The position numbers and the translations under genes are program-made. Of a stretch of DNA of 19,530 bases, positions 6,837 to 15,267 are shown piece by piece. The first letter of the stretch is position 1; each line of letters starts with the position of its first letter. Below the pieces are notes generated by a model, which saw nothing but the letters and a program-made list of their open reading frames with translations, was not told where the DNA came from and made no database searches. The DNA comes from Planctomycetota bacterium (GTDB taxonomy: Bacteria > Planctomycetota > UBA8108 > UBA1146 > JAJFFE01), in the NCBI GenBank assembly GCA_020425835.1, contig JAGQRC010000007.1, positions 1 through 19,530 of the forward strand, given 5' to 3'.

Positions 6837-9809
6837 ATGCGCAGCATCCCAAGCGCGGCTTGCGCCGCAGCCCTGGCGCTCTCGTTCCTCGTGAACGGAG
6901 CCCGGGCCGAAGAGACCCAGCAGAACCACCGCGGCAGCGCGATCCAGTCCGACAGCCTCGAGCTGGACGCGGGTACCCTGTCCGGAACGATGTCGGTCGT
7001 GATCGATGACACCGTTTCCGAAGCGCTGATCATGGTCACCAGCAGCTCGAAGACGCTGACGGTGTCCGTCACCGATCCGAGCAGCAACGAGACGTTCGTC
7101 GGCGGCACCGGACCCGGGGTCATCGGAAGCCTGACCTATCCCGACACGGCGGACATCGATCCGCTGATCGAGGGCAAGGACTACGTCTTCAAACTCGAGT
7201 CCCCGGCGCCCGGGACCTGGACGGTGAACGTGACCGAGACGGTGACGCTCACCGGGCCCCTCCCCGTCGTCACCAACGTCTGGTTGGGGAGCCCCATCCA
7301 AGCGTTCATGGTCGGTGGTGAAGAGGACTACCCCGTCGGCTCCGAGATCCGGCTCGGCGTCTTCGTCATGGACGACACGCAGTCGCTCTCCGGCTACACG
7401 GCGAGCGGGATCACGTTCCGGTCGATGGATGCCACGTTCACACCGGTCGCGTTCAGCCCGGTCGACGACGGGGTCGCCCCCGACTTCGTGGTCGACGGGC
7501 TTGCCACCGACGCGGTGGTCATCGGCGAGGCGGGCGTCTACGACGCACGCGTGACGATCGAGGGCATGACCACCGGCGGCCAGCCCTACCGGCGCGACGT
7601 CTTCACGCAGTTCCGCGTGATCGCGCCGACGGCGACCCTGGTCGACGGCACGGTCACCGACACGTCGACCGACGTCGACGGCGACTCGTTGATCGAGTCC
7701 ATCACGATCTCCAACGACGTCGGCGCGACCGAGGCGGGCGACTACATCGTCCAGGTCACGCTTCGCACCGGCGGCGGCACCGAGGTCTCGAGGGCGACGA
7801 TGGTCGCTCTCCCGGTCGGGACCTCGACGGTCGGCGTCGACTTCGATGTCGATGCGTTGAAGGAGCTCGGTGAGGACGGGCCGTACTCGATCACCAAGAT
7901 CGTCCTCCAACGCGCCTACCTCGAGGACGAGCAGGTCCAGGACGTGCTCCTCGATGTCGGCACCACCGCCGCATACCTGCTCGCGAGTCTCGAGCGTGAC
8001 CCGATCGTGGTCGCCGACTTCATCGAGACTCCGAACGACTGCGATGGCGATGGAGACTTCGACTCGCTCGCACTCGACGTGGTGATCGACGTGCTGACCG
8101 CCGGAACCTACCAGTACTCCATGAGTCTGACCGATGGTGATGGCAACGAGATCGACTTCCTGTCGGGCGTGACCTTCTTCGCGGTCGGCCCGAACACGCT
8201 CAGCTTCGACTTCGACGCCTACCTGATCACCGCGCGCGGCGGCGACGGTCCCTACTCGCTCTCGAGCGCGCTGATCTTCAGCGCGGTCGACGTGCTCGTG
8301 GCCGGGACGCTCGGCAGCACCGCGCCCTACACCGAGGACCAGTTCCAGCCGGTGCCGACCACCTTCCCGTTGGTCGAGGACTTCGAGCTGTTGGCTCCGG
8401 GGCCGATCGCGACCCAGGGGTGGGGCATCACTGCCGGGACCGATCCGGCGTCGGCGATCGTCGGCGGCACCGCGCCGCTCTCCGGAACGCAAGCCCTCGA
8501 GCTCGTGCGGGACGCGGCGCTCGGCGACGCGATGACCTGGGGCGCCTTCTCGCCGTTGGTCCCGGCCGATGATGTCGAGCAGGTCGTCGACGTCGCGCTG
8601 CGCATCGCCGGCATGGGCGGGCCGACCTACGATGTGATCGTCCAGAGCCCGACCGACGGCTTCGCCGTCGCCTGGGTCCGATTCGCCAACGATGGTGACG
8701 TGCTGGTCTACCAACCGTGGGCGGGGAGCTTCGCGCACGTCTCGACCGGCTACGACTGGCTGGCCAACGTCGGTGCCGGGAACTACCTGTCGCTGCAGAT
8801 CCTGGTCAGCGAGCTGGAGATCGCCGCCAGCCGGGTGACGATCTCGATCGAGGGGACCAAGATCTTCAACGGTCCGACCCTGGGCAGCACGTTCGTCGAG
8901 CAGGTGGTCTTCGCCACCGACAACACCGGGCCGGACACTGGCCTGATCGTCGACGATCTCTCCGTGACCAATCGGTTCATGCGTGTCGACTGCAACTTCA
9001 ACGGTCAACCCGACGCCTGCGACATCGGCTCCGGATCGAGCACCGACTGCGACGCCAACGGGATTCCCGACGAGTGTGATCTCGCCGCCGGGGCACCGGA
9101 CTGCAACGCGAACGGGCTCCCGGACAGTTGCGACTTCGCCAGCGGGCAGAGTCTCGACTGCAACGCCAACGGGATTCCGGACGAGTGCGACATCGCCAGC
9201 GGGCTCGAGGTCGACTGCAACGGGAACGGCGTTCCGGACGATTGCGATCTGGCGAACGGGACGAGCCTCGACTGCAACGCCAACGGCGTTCCGGACGAGT
9301 GCGACGTCGCGGCCGGGACGAGTCTCGACTGCAACGCCAACGGGCTGCCGGACGAGTGCGACATCTCGAGTGGCGCGAGTCTCGACTGCAACGGCAACAA
9401 CGTGCCGGATGAGTGCGACGTCGCCGCGGGAACGAGCCTCGACTGCAACGGGAATGGTCTCCCGGACGAGTGCGATCTGAGCTCCGGAGCCTCGATCGAC
9501 CTCAACGGTGACACGGTTCCCGACGAGTGCCAGGACTTCGTCCGCGGCGACGCGAACGAGTCCGGGACCGTCGATCTCTCGGACGCGCTCACCATTCTCG
9601 ACTATCTCGTCGGCGGATCGACGTCGAGCTGTCTCGACGCCTACGACACCGACGACGATGGCCAGGTGAACATCGTCGACCCGATCTACCTGCTGTCGTT
9701 CCTGTTCCAGATGGGTTCCGCGCCGCCGGCACCGTTCGGTGGTTGTGGCCCCGACATGACCCTGACCGATGGGTTGGGGTGCGGAGGCGACTTCGGCGCC
9801 TGCCCGTAG
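6837..9809 (+). CDS. Large secreted surface protein with DCNxNG repeats and a dockerin-like C-terminus
   Basis: 990 residues. The ATG at 6837 has GAGGAG about eight bases upstream, and a signal peptide follows (1-24, ending ARAEE). Visible parts: an N-terminal beta-sandwich (about 35-130, with SVTDPS and PGTWTVNV) resembling the sandwich behind VWA domains in CLCA-type proteins, although no VWA is present; two copies of a domain of about 115 residues (near 269-385 and 392-505) marked by DVDGDSL or DGDGDFDSL, AG.Y and DGPYS; a jelly-roll-like domain at about 513-715, opening EDFE; the DCNxNGxPDxCD ladder at 718-898; and a dockerin-like module at 901-965 (DANESGTVDLSD loop). The many acidic loops suggest a calcium-stiffened rod. 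No catalytic motif is seen. It follows the secreted hydrolase with a 16-base gap, so the two are probably co-expressed; a role in anchoring or displaying that enzyme is inference. Confidence 0.87.
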   Translation: MRSIPSAACAAALALSFLVNGARAEETQQNHRGSAIQSDSLELDAGTLSGTMSVVIDDTVSEALIMVTSSSKTLTVSVTDPSSNETFVGGTGPGVIGSLTYPDTADIDPLIEGKDYVFKLESPAPGTWTVNVTETVTLTGPLPVVTNVWLGSPIQAFMVGGEEDYPVGSEIRLGVFVMDDTQSLSGYTASGITFRSMDATFTPVAFSPVDDGVAPDFVVDGLATDAVVIGEAGVYDARVTIEGMTTGGQPYRRDVFTQFRVIAPTATLVDGTVTDTSTDVDGDSLIESITISNDVGATEAGDYIVQVTLRTGGGTEVSRATMVALPVGTSTVGVDFDVDALKELGEDGPYSITKIVLQRAYLEDEQVQDVLLDVGTTAAYLLASLERDPIVVADFIETPNDCDGDGDFDSLALDVVIDVLTAGTYQYSMSLTDGDGNEIDFLSGVTFFAVGPNTLSFDFDAYLITARGGDGPYSLSSALIFSAVDVLVAGTLGSTAPYTEDQFQPVPTTFPLVEDFELLAPGPIATQGWGITAGTDPASAIVGGTAPLSGTQALELVRDAALGDAMTWGAFSPLVPADDVEQVVDVALRIAGMGGPTYDVIVQSPTDGFAVAWVRFANDGDVLVYQPWAGSFAHVSTGYDWLANVGAGNYLSLQILVSELEIAASRVTISIEGTKIFNGPTLGSTFVEQVVFATDNTGPDTGLIVDDLSVTNRFMRVDCNFNGQPDACDIGSGSSTDCDANGIPDECDLAAGAPDCNANGLPDSCDFASGQSLDCNANGIPDECDIASGLEVDCNGNGVPDDCDLANGTSLDCNANGVPDECDVAAGTSLDCNANGLPDECDISSGASLDCNGNNVPDECDVAAGTSLDCNGNGLPDECDLSSGASIDLNGDTVPDECQDFVRGDANESGTVDLSDALTILDYLVGGSTSSCLDAYDTDDDGQVNIVDPIYLLSFLFQMGSAPPAPFGGCGPDMTLTDGLGCGGDFGACP
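8988..9530 (+). repeat. Ten in-frame 57-base repeats encoding DCNxNGxPDxCDxxxG
   Basis: Nine near-full units (eight of 19 residues, one of 18) and a final 11-residue partial unit lie inside the 990-residue protein. Consensus DCNANGIPDECDIASGTSL: a thrombospondin-type-3-like calcium loop with two cysteines per unit. The last unit has lost its first Cys (DLNGDTVPDEC). Codon use is similar between units, so copy number may change by recombination. Confidence 0.9.
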
Positions 9810-9843
9810 TCCGGGCTGGCAGCGACTCGCGACCCGATCGACG

Positions 9844-9880
9844 CGGCGACCGTCCTCCCATGGGGGGGCGGTCGCCGTTT
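9844..9880 (+). terminator. Rho-independent-like terminator of the hydrolase/surface-protein operon
   Basis: A nine-pair stem (9844-9852 with 9869-9877, GGCGACCG core) has further C-rich/G-rich pairing inside and is followed by TTT. It lies 35 bases after the stop codon at 9809. Confidence 0.75.
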
Positions 9881-9901
9881 CCCATCGGCCCGTTCAGGTC
9901 T

Positions 9902-9934
9902 GCTCTCCGCCGGAATGCGCTCTTCACCGGACTG
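9902..9934 (-). repeat. Dispersed repeat, diverged copy 3
   Basis: Read on the minus strand it begins CAGTCCGGTGAAGAGCGCAT and matches the first 33 bases of the copy at 15535-15584 at 28 positions. Similarity is lost after that. It lies in the gap between the surface-protein terminator and the NfeD-like gene, with no minus-strand gene beside it. Confidence 0.55.
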
Positions 9935-10024
9935 CCAGGGTGCCTCGGACTTTCCCTCGCCGTGGATCGGTGCGATCATGGACCGCGGAACGCCGGCGCC
10001 ACGACGTGTTCCGAAGGCGGGTTC

Positions 10025-10621
10025 ATGATCGAGTTCTTCGAGGTGCTCTTCGACTGGCATCAACTGGTCACCTATGGCAGCGACGTCGTCGCGTACTTCT
10101 TCATGGCGACCATCTCGACCCTGCTGTTCCTCCTGCGCCTCGTGTTCGCGATGTTCGCCGGTGGGGACGGCGACTTCGACACCGGGATGGACTCGGGGGT
10201 CGACTCCGACGTCTCGTTCACGATCTTCTCGCTGCTGTCGATCTCCGCGTTCTTCATGGGCGCGGGTTGGATGGGCCTCGCCTGTCGGATCGACTTCGAT
10301 CTCAACGGTCTCCTCGCCGCCTTCATCTCCGCGGGGTTCGGTTTCCTGATGATGGGTCTCGCGTCGGTCCTGACCTTCGCCACGAAGAAGCTCGACTGGC
10401 GCAGCGACTACGATGTCAACACGGCGATCGGCCGCACCGGGCGGGTCTACCTCACGATCCCCGAGAAGGGGAAGGGGTTGGGCCAGGTCGAGGTGTCGAT
10501 CTCCGGCCGGAAGAAGATCGTGCGAGCGGCCAGTAGTGGCCCCGCGATCGACGCGTTCACCGACGTCCGCATCCTCGAGGCGCGAGACGATGAGACCCTG
10601 ATCGTCGAGCCCCAGGAATGA
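10025..10621 (+). CDS. NfeD-like membrane protein (YuaF type), flotillin partner
   Basis: 198 residues. The ATG at 10025 has an AAGGCGGG stretch just upstream; the frame is open further upstream but not protein-like there. Three membrane segments are visible (about 21-45, 66-85, 94-118), with an acidic Gly/Asp loop between the first two (GGDGDFDTGMDSGVDSD). The C-terminal domain (133-196) starts AIGRTGRVY and ends ETLIVEP, the pattern of the NfeD OB-fold. NfeD-family proteins are commonly encoded next to flotillin or stomatin genes and associate with them in the membrane, as YuaF does with FloT in Bacillus. Here a flotillin follows 130 bases later on the same strand, which supports the call. 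No ClpP-like protease domain is present, so this is the short NfeD form. Confidence 0.82.
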   Translation: MIEFFEVLFDWHQLVTYGSDVVAYFFMATISTLLFLLRLVFAMFAGGDGDFDTGMDSGVDSDVSFTIFSLLSISAFFMGAGWMGLACRIDFDLNGLLAAFISAGFGFLMMGLASVLTFATKKLDWRSDYDVNTAIGRTGRVYLTIPEKGKGLGQVEVSISGRKKIVRAASSGPAIDAFTDVRILEARDDETLIVEPQE

Positions 10622-10651
10622 GTTCACGCGCCCATTCGCACGCGTGAGAAC
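10622..10651 (+). terminator. Possible hairpin after the NfeD-like gene
   Basis: CACGCG (10625-10630) pairs with CGCGTG (10641-10646), and GTT pairs with AAC outside a two-base bulge. It starts directly after the stop codon and has no T run. It could reduce read-through into the flotillin gene or simply be an RNA processing hairpin. Confidence 0.3.
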
Positions 10652-10751
10652 GTCCCCGAGGCCGTGTAGACCGTTGCTTGCGTGAAGGCCGAGCCGGGCT
10701 CATCATCGAACCCGGACTGGTCGCCACCGTCCGGACCCGAAGGACCTCAAC

Positions 10752-12380
10752 TTGTCTCTGTTCTACCTCCTGCTCAAGGCCGATGCGGAGTCGGGCCTCT
10801 CCAAGGGCTTCGGCGCCGCGACGATCGCCTTGATCGTCGTCCCCGTCCTCCTCGTCCTCTTCTTCCTCACCATTCTCGTTCGCCAGTACCGGCGTTGTCC
10901 GTCCAACCGAGTCCTCGTCGTCTTCGGCAAGGTCGGCGGCGAGCGGACGGCGAAGTGTCTGCACGGGGGCGGTGTGTTCATCGTCCCGCTGCTGCAGGAC
11001 TACGCTTATCTGTCGCTCGAGCCGCTGACGATCGACATCGATCTCGCGAGCGCCCTCTCCAAGAAGAACATCCGCGTGAACGTCCCCTCGACCTTCACGA
11101 TCGGGATCTCGACCGAGCGCGACATCATGAACAACGCCGCCGAGCGTCTGCTCGGCCTGGGTGAGAAGGACATCGCGGCGCAGGCGCGCGACATCATTCT
11201 CGGTCAGATGCGCCTGGTGATCGCGACGTTGAGCATCGAGGAGATCAACCAGGACCGGGAGAAGTTCCTCGACCTCGTCAACAAGAACGTGAACTTCGAG
11301 CTCAACAAGATCGGGCTCGAGGTCATCAACGTGAACATCCGCGACATCCTCGACGACTCCGGGTACCTGGAGGCGCTCGGTCGGAAGGCCGCGGCGGAGG
11401 CGGTCAACCAGGCGAAGATCGAGGTCGCCGAGGCGGTTCGAGCCGGCGACATCGGAACCGCGACCGCGGACCGCGACAAGGAGGTCCAGGTCTCCGAGCT
11501 GCACGCTGCCTCGGTCATGGGTCAGAAGCAGGCGGAGCGCGATCAACGCATCAAGGTCTCCCAACTCGAGGCGGAGGGAATCGCCGGCGAGTCGAGCGCG
11601 CACCGCGAGCAGGAGGTCGCCGTCGCCCAGCAGGCTGCGCAGGCGGTCCAGGGGAAGAAGCTCGCAGAGATGGAGCAGCGGATCCGCGTCGCGCAGCTCG
11701 AGGCACAGGCGACGGAGGGCGAGAACGACTCGAAGGCGAACATCGCTCATTACAACGCGACGCTCGAGGAGCGTCAGGCCGACGCGAAGCGACGCGGGGA
11801 CGTGGCGATGGCGAACGCCGAGCGCGACGTGCTCATCGCCGAGCGCGAACGCGAGCAGGCGCGGCTCGAGAAGGAGCAGATAGTCCTCCAGAACATCGAG
11901 CGGCAGAAGGTCGAGATCGAGGCCGAGGCCGACGCCGAACGGATCCGCCGGATCGCCCGCGGCGAGGCCGACGGAATCCTCGCGAGGTATCAGGCGGAGG
12001 CACAGGGGATCCAGCAGGTGCTCGAGGCGAAGTCGCAGGGCTACGAGCGTCTGTTACAGATCTGTGGCGACCGGAAGGATCTCGCGCCGGCGTTGCTGAT
12101 CGTCGAGAAGCTGCCCGAGCTCGTCGCCGAACAGGTCAAGGCGATCCAGAACCTGAAGATCGACAAGATCACCGTCTGGGACTCGGGGCAGGGCAACGGT
12201 GCGAGCAACGGCACCGGGTCCACCGCGGGTTTCCTTCGCGGGTTGATCAGTTCGCTGCCACCGATGCACGAGTTGGCGCAGCAGGCGGGGATCGACCTGC
12301 CGTCGGTGCTCGGACGGGTGAACGAGGAGGATGTCGTTCGCGAGGACGCTCCGACCCGCCCGAAAGCCAAGACCGACTGA
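10752..12380 (+). CDS. floT: Flotillin-family SPFH protein
   Basis: 542 residues. The TTG at 10752 is chosen because GAAGGA lies seven bases upstream and no better start exists in frame. An N-terminal membrane segment (about 23-43) is followed by the SPFH domain (about 50-205, with PSNRVLVVFGKVGG and the VINVNIRDILDD end). A long charged Ala/Glu-rich coiled coil (about 205-425) contains the flotillin-type heptads (EAEADAERIRR, QAEAQGIQQVLEAKSQGYE). A C-terminal region with a Gly/Asn/Ser linker (479-491) leads to a tail. Flotillins form large membrane-bound assemblies that organise membrane domains and fluidity. Placement after an NfeD-like gene matches yuaF-floT of Bacillus. The next gene starts four bases after the stop. 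Confidence 0.9.
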   Translation: MSLFYLLLKADAESGLSKGFGAATIALIVVPVLLVLFFLTILVRQYRRCPSNRVLVVFGKVGGERTAKCLHGGGVFIVPLLQDYAYLSLEPLTIDIDLASALSKKNIRVNVPSTFTIGISTERDIMNNAAERLLGLGEKDIAAQARDIILGQMRLVIATLSIEEINQDREKFLDLVNKNVNFELNKIGLEVINVNIRDILDDSGYLEALGRKAAAEAVNQAKIEVAEAVRAGDIGTATADRDKEVQVSELHAASVMGQKQAERDQRIKVSQLEAEGIAGESSAHREQEVAVAQQAAQAVQGKKLAEMEQRIRVAQLEAQATEGENDSKANIAHYNATLEERQADAKRRGDVAMANAERDVLIAEREREQARLEKEQIVLQNIERQKVEIEAEADAERIRRIARGEADGILARYQAEAQGIQQVLEAKSQGYERLLQICGDRKDLAPALLIVEKLPELVAEQVKAIQNLKIDKITVWDSGQGNGASNGTGSTAGFLRGLISSLPPMHELAQQAGIDLPSVLGRVNEEDVVREDAPTRPKAKTD

Positions 12381-12384
12381 TCGT

Positions 12385-13623
12385 ATGACCCTGGCCGACT
12401 CCACAGCGCGGTTCGAGGCGCTGTTCGAGCGCGTGACGCCCCTGATCGGCGTGGAAACACCGCTCGATCAGGTCGGCTTCGCTCTGAAGTTCGCGGTGCG
12501 TCAGCTGCGTCCTCCCGCGGTGGGAGTCCAGCACATCACGTGCAGCGATGAGACCGAACGCGAGTGCGTGGAGACCTTGCAGCGTTGCCTCGTGCACGAT
12601 GTCTCTCCGCGGCTCAAGTTCGGCAATCACTCGGCGCTGCGCACCGCGAACCTCGCGGGTCGTTACGAATGGGGCAGTCTGCCGGTCGCGGAGAACCACT
12701 ACGCGATCACGCAGCCCTCCGGGGCGTACAAGCTGCTCGTCGTGAAGATCAACGCCCACGTCGGGGTCACGCGAGGCAACGGCGGTCGGACCTACGGTCG
12801 GCTCGATCGCTACGGCCGCGAGTCGATCGTGTGCAGTGGCCTGCACGCGTTCCTCGCCGGCTCGCAGGTGCCGTTCGCGGATGAGCTCCGTGAAGTCTTC
12901 CAGGCCGAGGGGTGCGATCGCCTCGCCCTGCTCGATCGCGTCGATCCACGGCACCGGAGCGTCGCGCTCGCCCTGATCTCGGCTCGGCTCCAGGCGCGCT
13001 CCGCGGTGCTCGAGGCGCAGGACCATCGACCCGAGACGCCGACGATCTACTGGATCGTCGCGGGGGTCACGCTGAACAAGCCCGACCGGGACAGCGAGAT
13101 CGTGGTCGGGAGCTACGTCGTCGATCGTCGCGGAGAGGCCACGACCGACCTCTACCGTGGCCTCGGCGATGATCCGTCCCACTACGAGTTCTCCGAGGCG
13201 CATCATCGTCTCGAGATCCGGGACGATCAGCTGCCGACGGTCCGAGAGGCGCGCGACCATCGACGTATCGTGGACCAGGAGTGGAAGCGTCGTGGCGAGC
13301 TGCGCCTCAGTCGCGACACGCGAGTCCAGAAAGTTCTGCGCAACGCGCGCGAGCACTCCAACGATGCCGGCGCCCGCAAAGCGATCATCGCCACGGTGAT
13401 CCCTCTTCTCGCCGACCTCTCCCCGGTCTCGGCCGCTCTCCTCTTCTTCGGCCAGGGCATCGGCGGGATCTACCACGCCTACCGCGCCCATCGTCTCTGC
13501 CGCGATGTGGAGCGATCGGACGACGCGCGACAGATGCTCGAGGACCTCGAAGAGCGTCTCGGGACTCTTCCCCCCGAAGAGACGAAGAAGATCCTCGAAG
13601 TCCTCCTCGCCGCGTACGGGTGA
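12385..13623 (+). CDS. Unrecognised protein in the flotillin operon
   Basis: 412 residues from the ATG at 12385, four bases after the flotillin stop. There is no clear ribosome binding site, so translation is probably coupled to flotillin; an in-frame ATG at 12331 inside the flotillin gene is less likely. No signal peptide. Residues 1-300 look like a soluble mixed alpha/beta region with no motif I know (YGRLDRYGRESIVCSG, IYWIVAGVTLNKPDRDSEIVV). Residues 333-360 are hydrophobic (IIATVIPLLADLSPVSAALL, then a Gly-rich stretch) and could be a membrane hairpin or buried helix. An acidic helical tail (378-412, ending LPPEETKKILEVLLAAYG) follows. Position suggests work with the flotillin assembly, but function is unknown. 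Confidence 0.82.
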   Translation: MTLADSTARFEALFERVTPLIGVETPLDQVGFALKFAVRQLRPPAVGVQHITCSDETERECVETLQRCLVHDVSPRLKFGNHSALRTANLAGRYEWGSLPVAENHYAITQPSGAYKLLVVKINAHVGVTRGNGGRTYGRLDRYGRESIVCSGLHAFLAGSQVPFADELREVFQAEGCDRLALLDRVDPRHRSVALALISARLQARSAVLEAQDHRPETPTIYWIVAGVTLNKPDRDSEIVVGSYVVDRRGEATTDLYRGLGDDPSHYEFSEAHHRLEIRDDQLPTVREARDHRRIVDQEWKRRGELRLSRDTRVQKVLRNAREHSNDAGARKAIIATVIPLLADLSPVSAALLFFGQGIGGIYHAYRAHRLCRDVERSDDARQMLEDLEERLGTLPPEETKKILEVLLAAYG

Positions 13624-13752
13624 TCGTGGAACTCGGTCACGGGATCGAACCGTATCGGGCGTCCACTCACCAGAAGTCGGTCGAGAGCCCATCCCGGACC
13701 ATCGACGGACTTCGAAGCGGGGGGAGCGCAAGGACGACGGGGAGCGTGGAGC

Positions 13753-14274
13753 ATGCGTTGGACTTCGATGGTGTGGATCGGTTGCTTGGCACTCGGGGGT
13801 TGCAACAGCGGGGGAAGCGCTCCTCCGGCGCTCCCCGAAACCGCAGCCGTGAGTGGGCCGAGCTCGAGCCTGACCGTGATGCCGATCCGAGTTCTGGACA
13901 CCGGGATCTTCGATGAAGACGTGCATCCCGCTCCCGGCGACTACCGGTTCGCGCAGCAGGACACGTGGGACTACTTCTGGACCACCTTCATCGACGACGC
14001 ACCGCCGATCGTCGACTTCTCGCAGGAGATGGTGATCGGCCTCGTCCGGTTCGCGCCCGGTGAAGGCTCTTCCGTGACGACGACGGAGATCACGTTCGAC
14101 TCCAGCACGCACGAGATCCTCGTCGACTACGTCTACTACGATCAGTGCGATTGGTCCGGCCCCGTGACCTACCCCTACGACTTCGTCACCGTGCCCATCA
14201 CCCTCGGTACCTTGGCCACGCGTGAGACGATCGACGGTTGCATGATCGCCGTCCTCGAGGACTTCCCACATTGA
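13753..14274 (+). CDS. Lipoprotein with a PrcB-like C-terminal domain
   Basis: 173 residues. The ATG at 13753 has GGGGAG about eight bases upstream. A short lipoprotein signal ends in lipobox LGGC with Cys17, so the product should be lipid-anchored. Residues about 66-150 show D.W.YFW...., then PPIVDFSQEMVIGLV, and PYDFVTVPI near the end. This order (W..FW, VDFS.EMVI, P...V.VP) matches the domain of PrcB, a protease-complex subunit of spirochaetes; members elsewhere are mostly uncharacterised. No protease gene is adjacent. It lies 129 bases downstream of the flotillin operon and converges with the next gene, with only 12 bases between the two stops. Confidence 0.75.
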   Translation: MRWTSMVWIGCLALGGCNSGGSAPPALPETAAVSGPSSSLTVMPIRVLDTGIFDEDVHPAPGDYRFAQQDTWDYFWTTFIDDAPPIVDFSQEMVIGLVRFAPGEGSSVTTTEITFDSSTHEILVDYVYYDQCDWSGPVTYPYDFVTVPITLGTLATRETIDGCMIAVLEDFPH

Positions 14275-14286
14275 GAGTGCGTGACG

Positions 14287-15267
14287 CTACTTCTTCGGGC
14301 GCTCCGGGGGAGGCGGGGTCTCGTAGCGGAAGTGATGGAGCGTCGTCGTGTCGGTGCTGGAGATCGGGCCCGCGGGGATCCGGTCGGTCCACTCCGTCAG
14401 CGATCGGGGCTCATCGACGTCGGGCCGAGTGCCGGGATGGAGCTCCACGATGCGACGACGCAGCTCGGGGAGAGAGCCCTCGTCCCGGGTGAGGGTCTCG
14501 ATCCACGGGAGTTCCTCGGCGGATGTGATCACGATCCAGTTCACCGCTCCGCCGTTCTCATCGCCGGTCAAACCGAACGGCGTTCCCGTGCGATCGAGTC
14601 CGGGAAGTTCGTGAGAGACTCCCGGGGCGAGCGGGTTCTTCGTCTGGAGGTAGGCCTGGGGGAAAACCCGTCTGAGGCGGTGCGTGATCGGGTGCTCGTC
14701 GAGGATGTAGACGTGCACGGCGCGTGTCGCGTTCGCGTGCACCTCGACGCGGTTGCGGCCCGGCAACAGCTCGTCGTAGGCGAACGGAACGACGAGGTCC
14801 TCGGAGTCGGACCGCCCCGGCGACTCCACCCGAACCGTGCGCAGCTCGATCTGGTAATCGTTAGAGGCGACGGCGGTCGGGATGAACTGCACCGCAGTGA
14901 TCGCGGCAGAGGCCACGGCGATCAGACCCGCCCCGATCCAACCTCGTCCGATCCCGCGACGCGGTGTCGACGCGGGCGGCTCTTCGCCGGTGCTCCACGT
15001 CAGTTTGGCGAGCCCTTGCTCGATCTCCGACTCGGAGGGCGGCGCGACCGGCTTGGAGCGTCGCTGGATCTCCGACGTCGGCTTGCGGAGGAACTCGCTC
15101 TTCGGGCGCTCGGGTCTCGGGGCGGTGGCCTCGAGCTCGTCCATCACCTCGTGGGTGATCTCGTTGATCAGCGCTTCGATGTCGAGCGGACCATCGTCCT
15201 TGGCGTTCTTCGGCACCTTGAGTTCCAGCCTGTGCGAGTGGGGCTTCGGATGGGGAATCTGACTCAT
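14287..15267 (-). CDS. Single-pass membrane protein with DUF4384-like outer domain
   Basis: 326 residues from the ATG at 15267. No good ribosome binding site is seen here or at the longer alternative start (15360), so the start is uncertain. The first 108 residues are polar and charged, with an acidic helix near 28-48 (IEALINEITHEVMDELEA) and several Pro/Arg stretches, and probably stay in the cytoplasm. One membrane segment spans about 110-132. The outer part (about 155-260) has PFAYDELLPGRNRVEVHANA, AVHVYIL, VFPQ and NPLAPGVSHELPG, an order that fits DUF4384, a domain often attached to signalling or kinase proteins. The tail is rich in Pro and Glu. The glycosyltransferase gene upstream lies on the same strand but 317 bases away. 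Confidence 0.75.
   Translation of the reverse strand: MSQIPHPKPHSHRLELKVPKNAKDDGPLDIEALINEITHEVMDELEATAPRPERPKSEFLRKPTSEIQRRSKPVAPPSESEIEQGLAKLTWSTGEEPPASTPRRGIGRGWIGAGLIAVASAAITAVQFIPTAVASNDYQIELRTVRVESPGRSDSEDLVVPFAYDELLPGRNRVEVHANATRAVHVYILDEHPITHRLRRVFPQAYLQTKNPLAPGVSHELPGLDRTGTPFGLTGDENGGAVNWIVITSAEELPWIETLTRDEGSLPELRRRIVELHPGTRPDVDEPRSLTEWTDRIPAGPISSTDTTTLHHFRYETPPPPERPKK

Noticed and set aside
6783..9008. 741-residue open frame on the minus strand opposite the hydrolase/surface-protein operon
   Set aside because: It has no signal peptide or domain, is rich in Arg, Asp and Val as expected from the complement of GC-biased codons, and lies opposite two genes with clear domains and ribosome binding sites.
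8988..9530. CRISPR-like array appearance of the 57-base repeats
   Set aside because: The units are contiguous without spacers, in frame, and encode a regular calcium-loop peptide.
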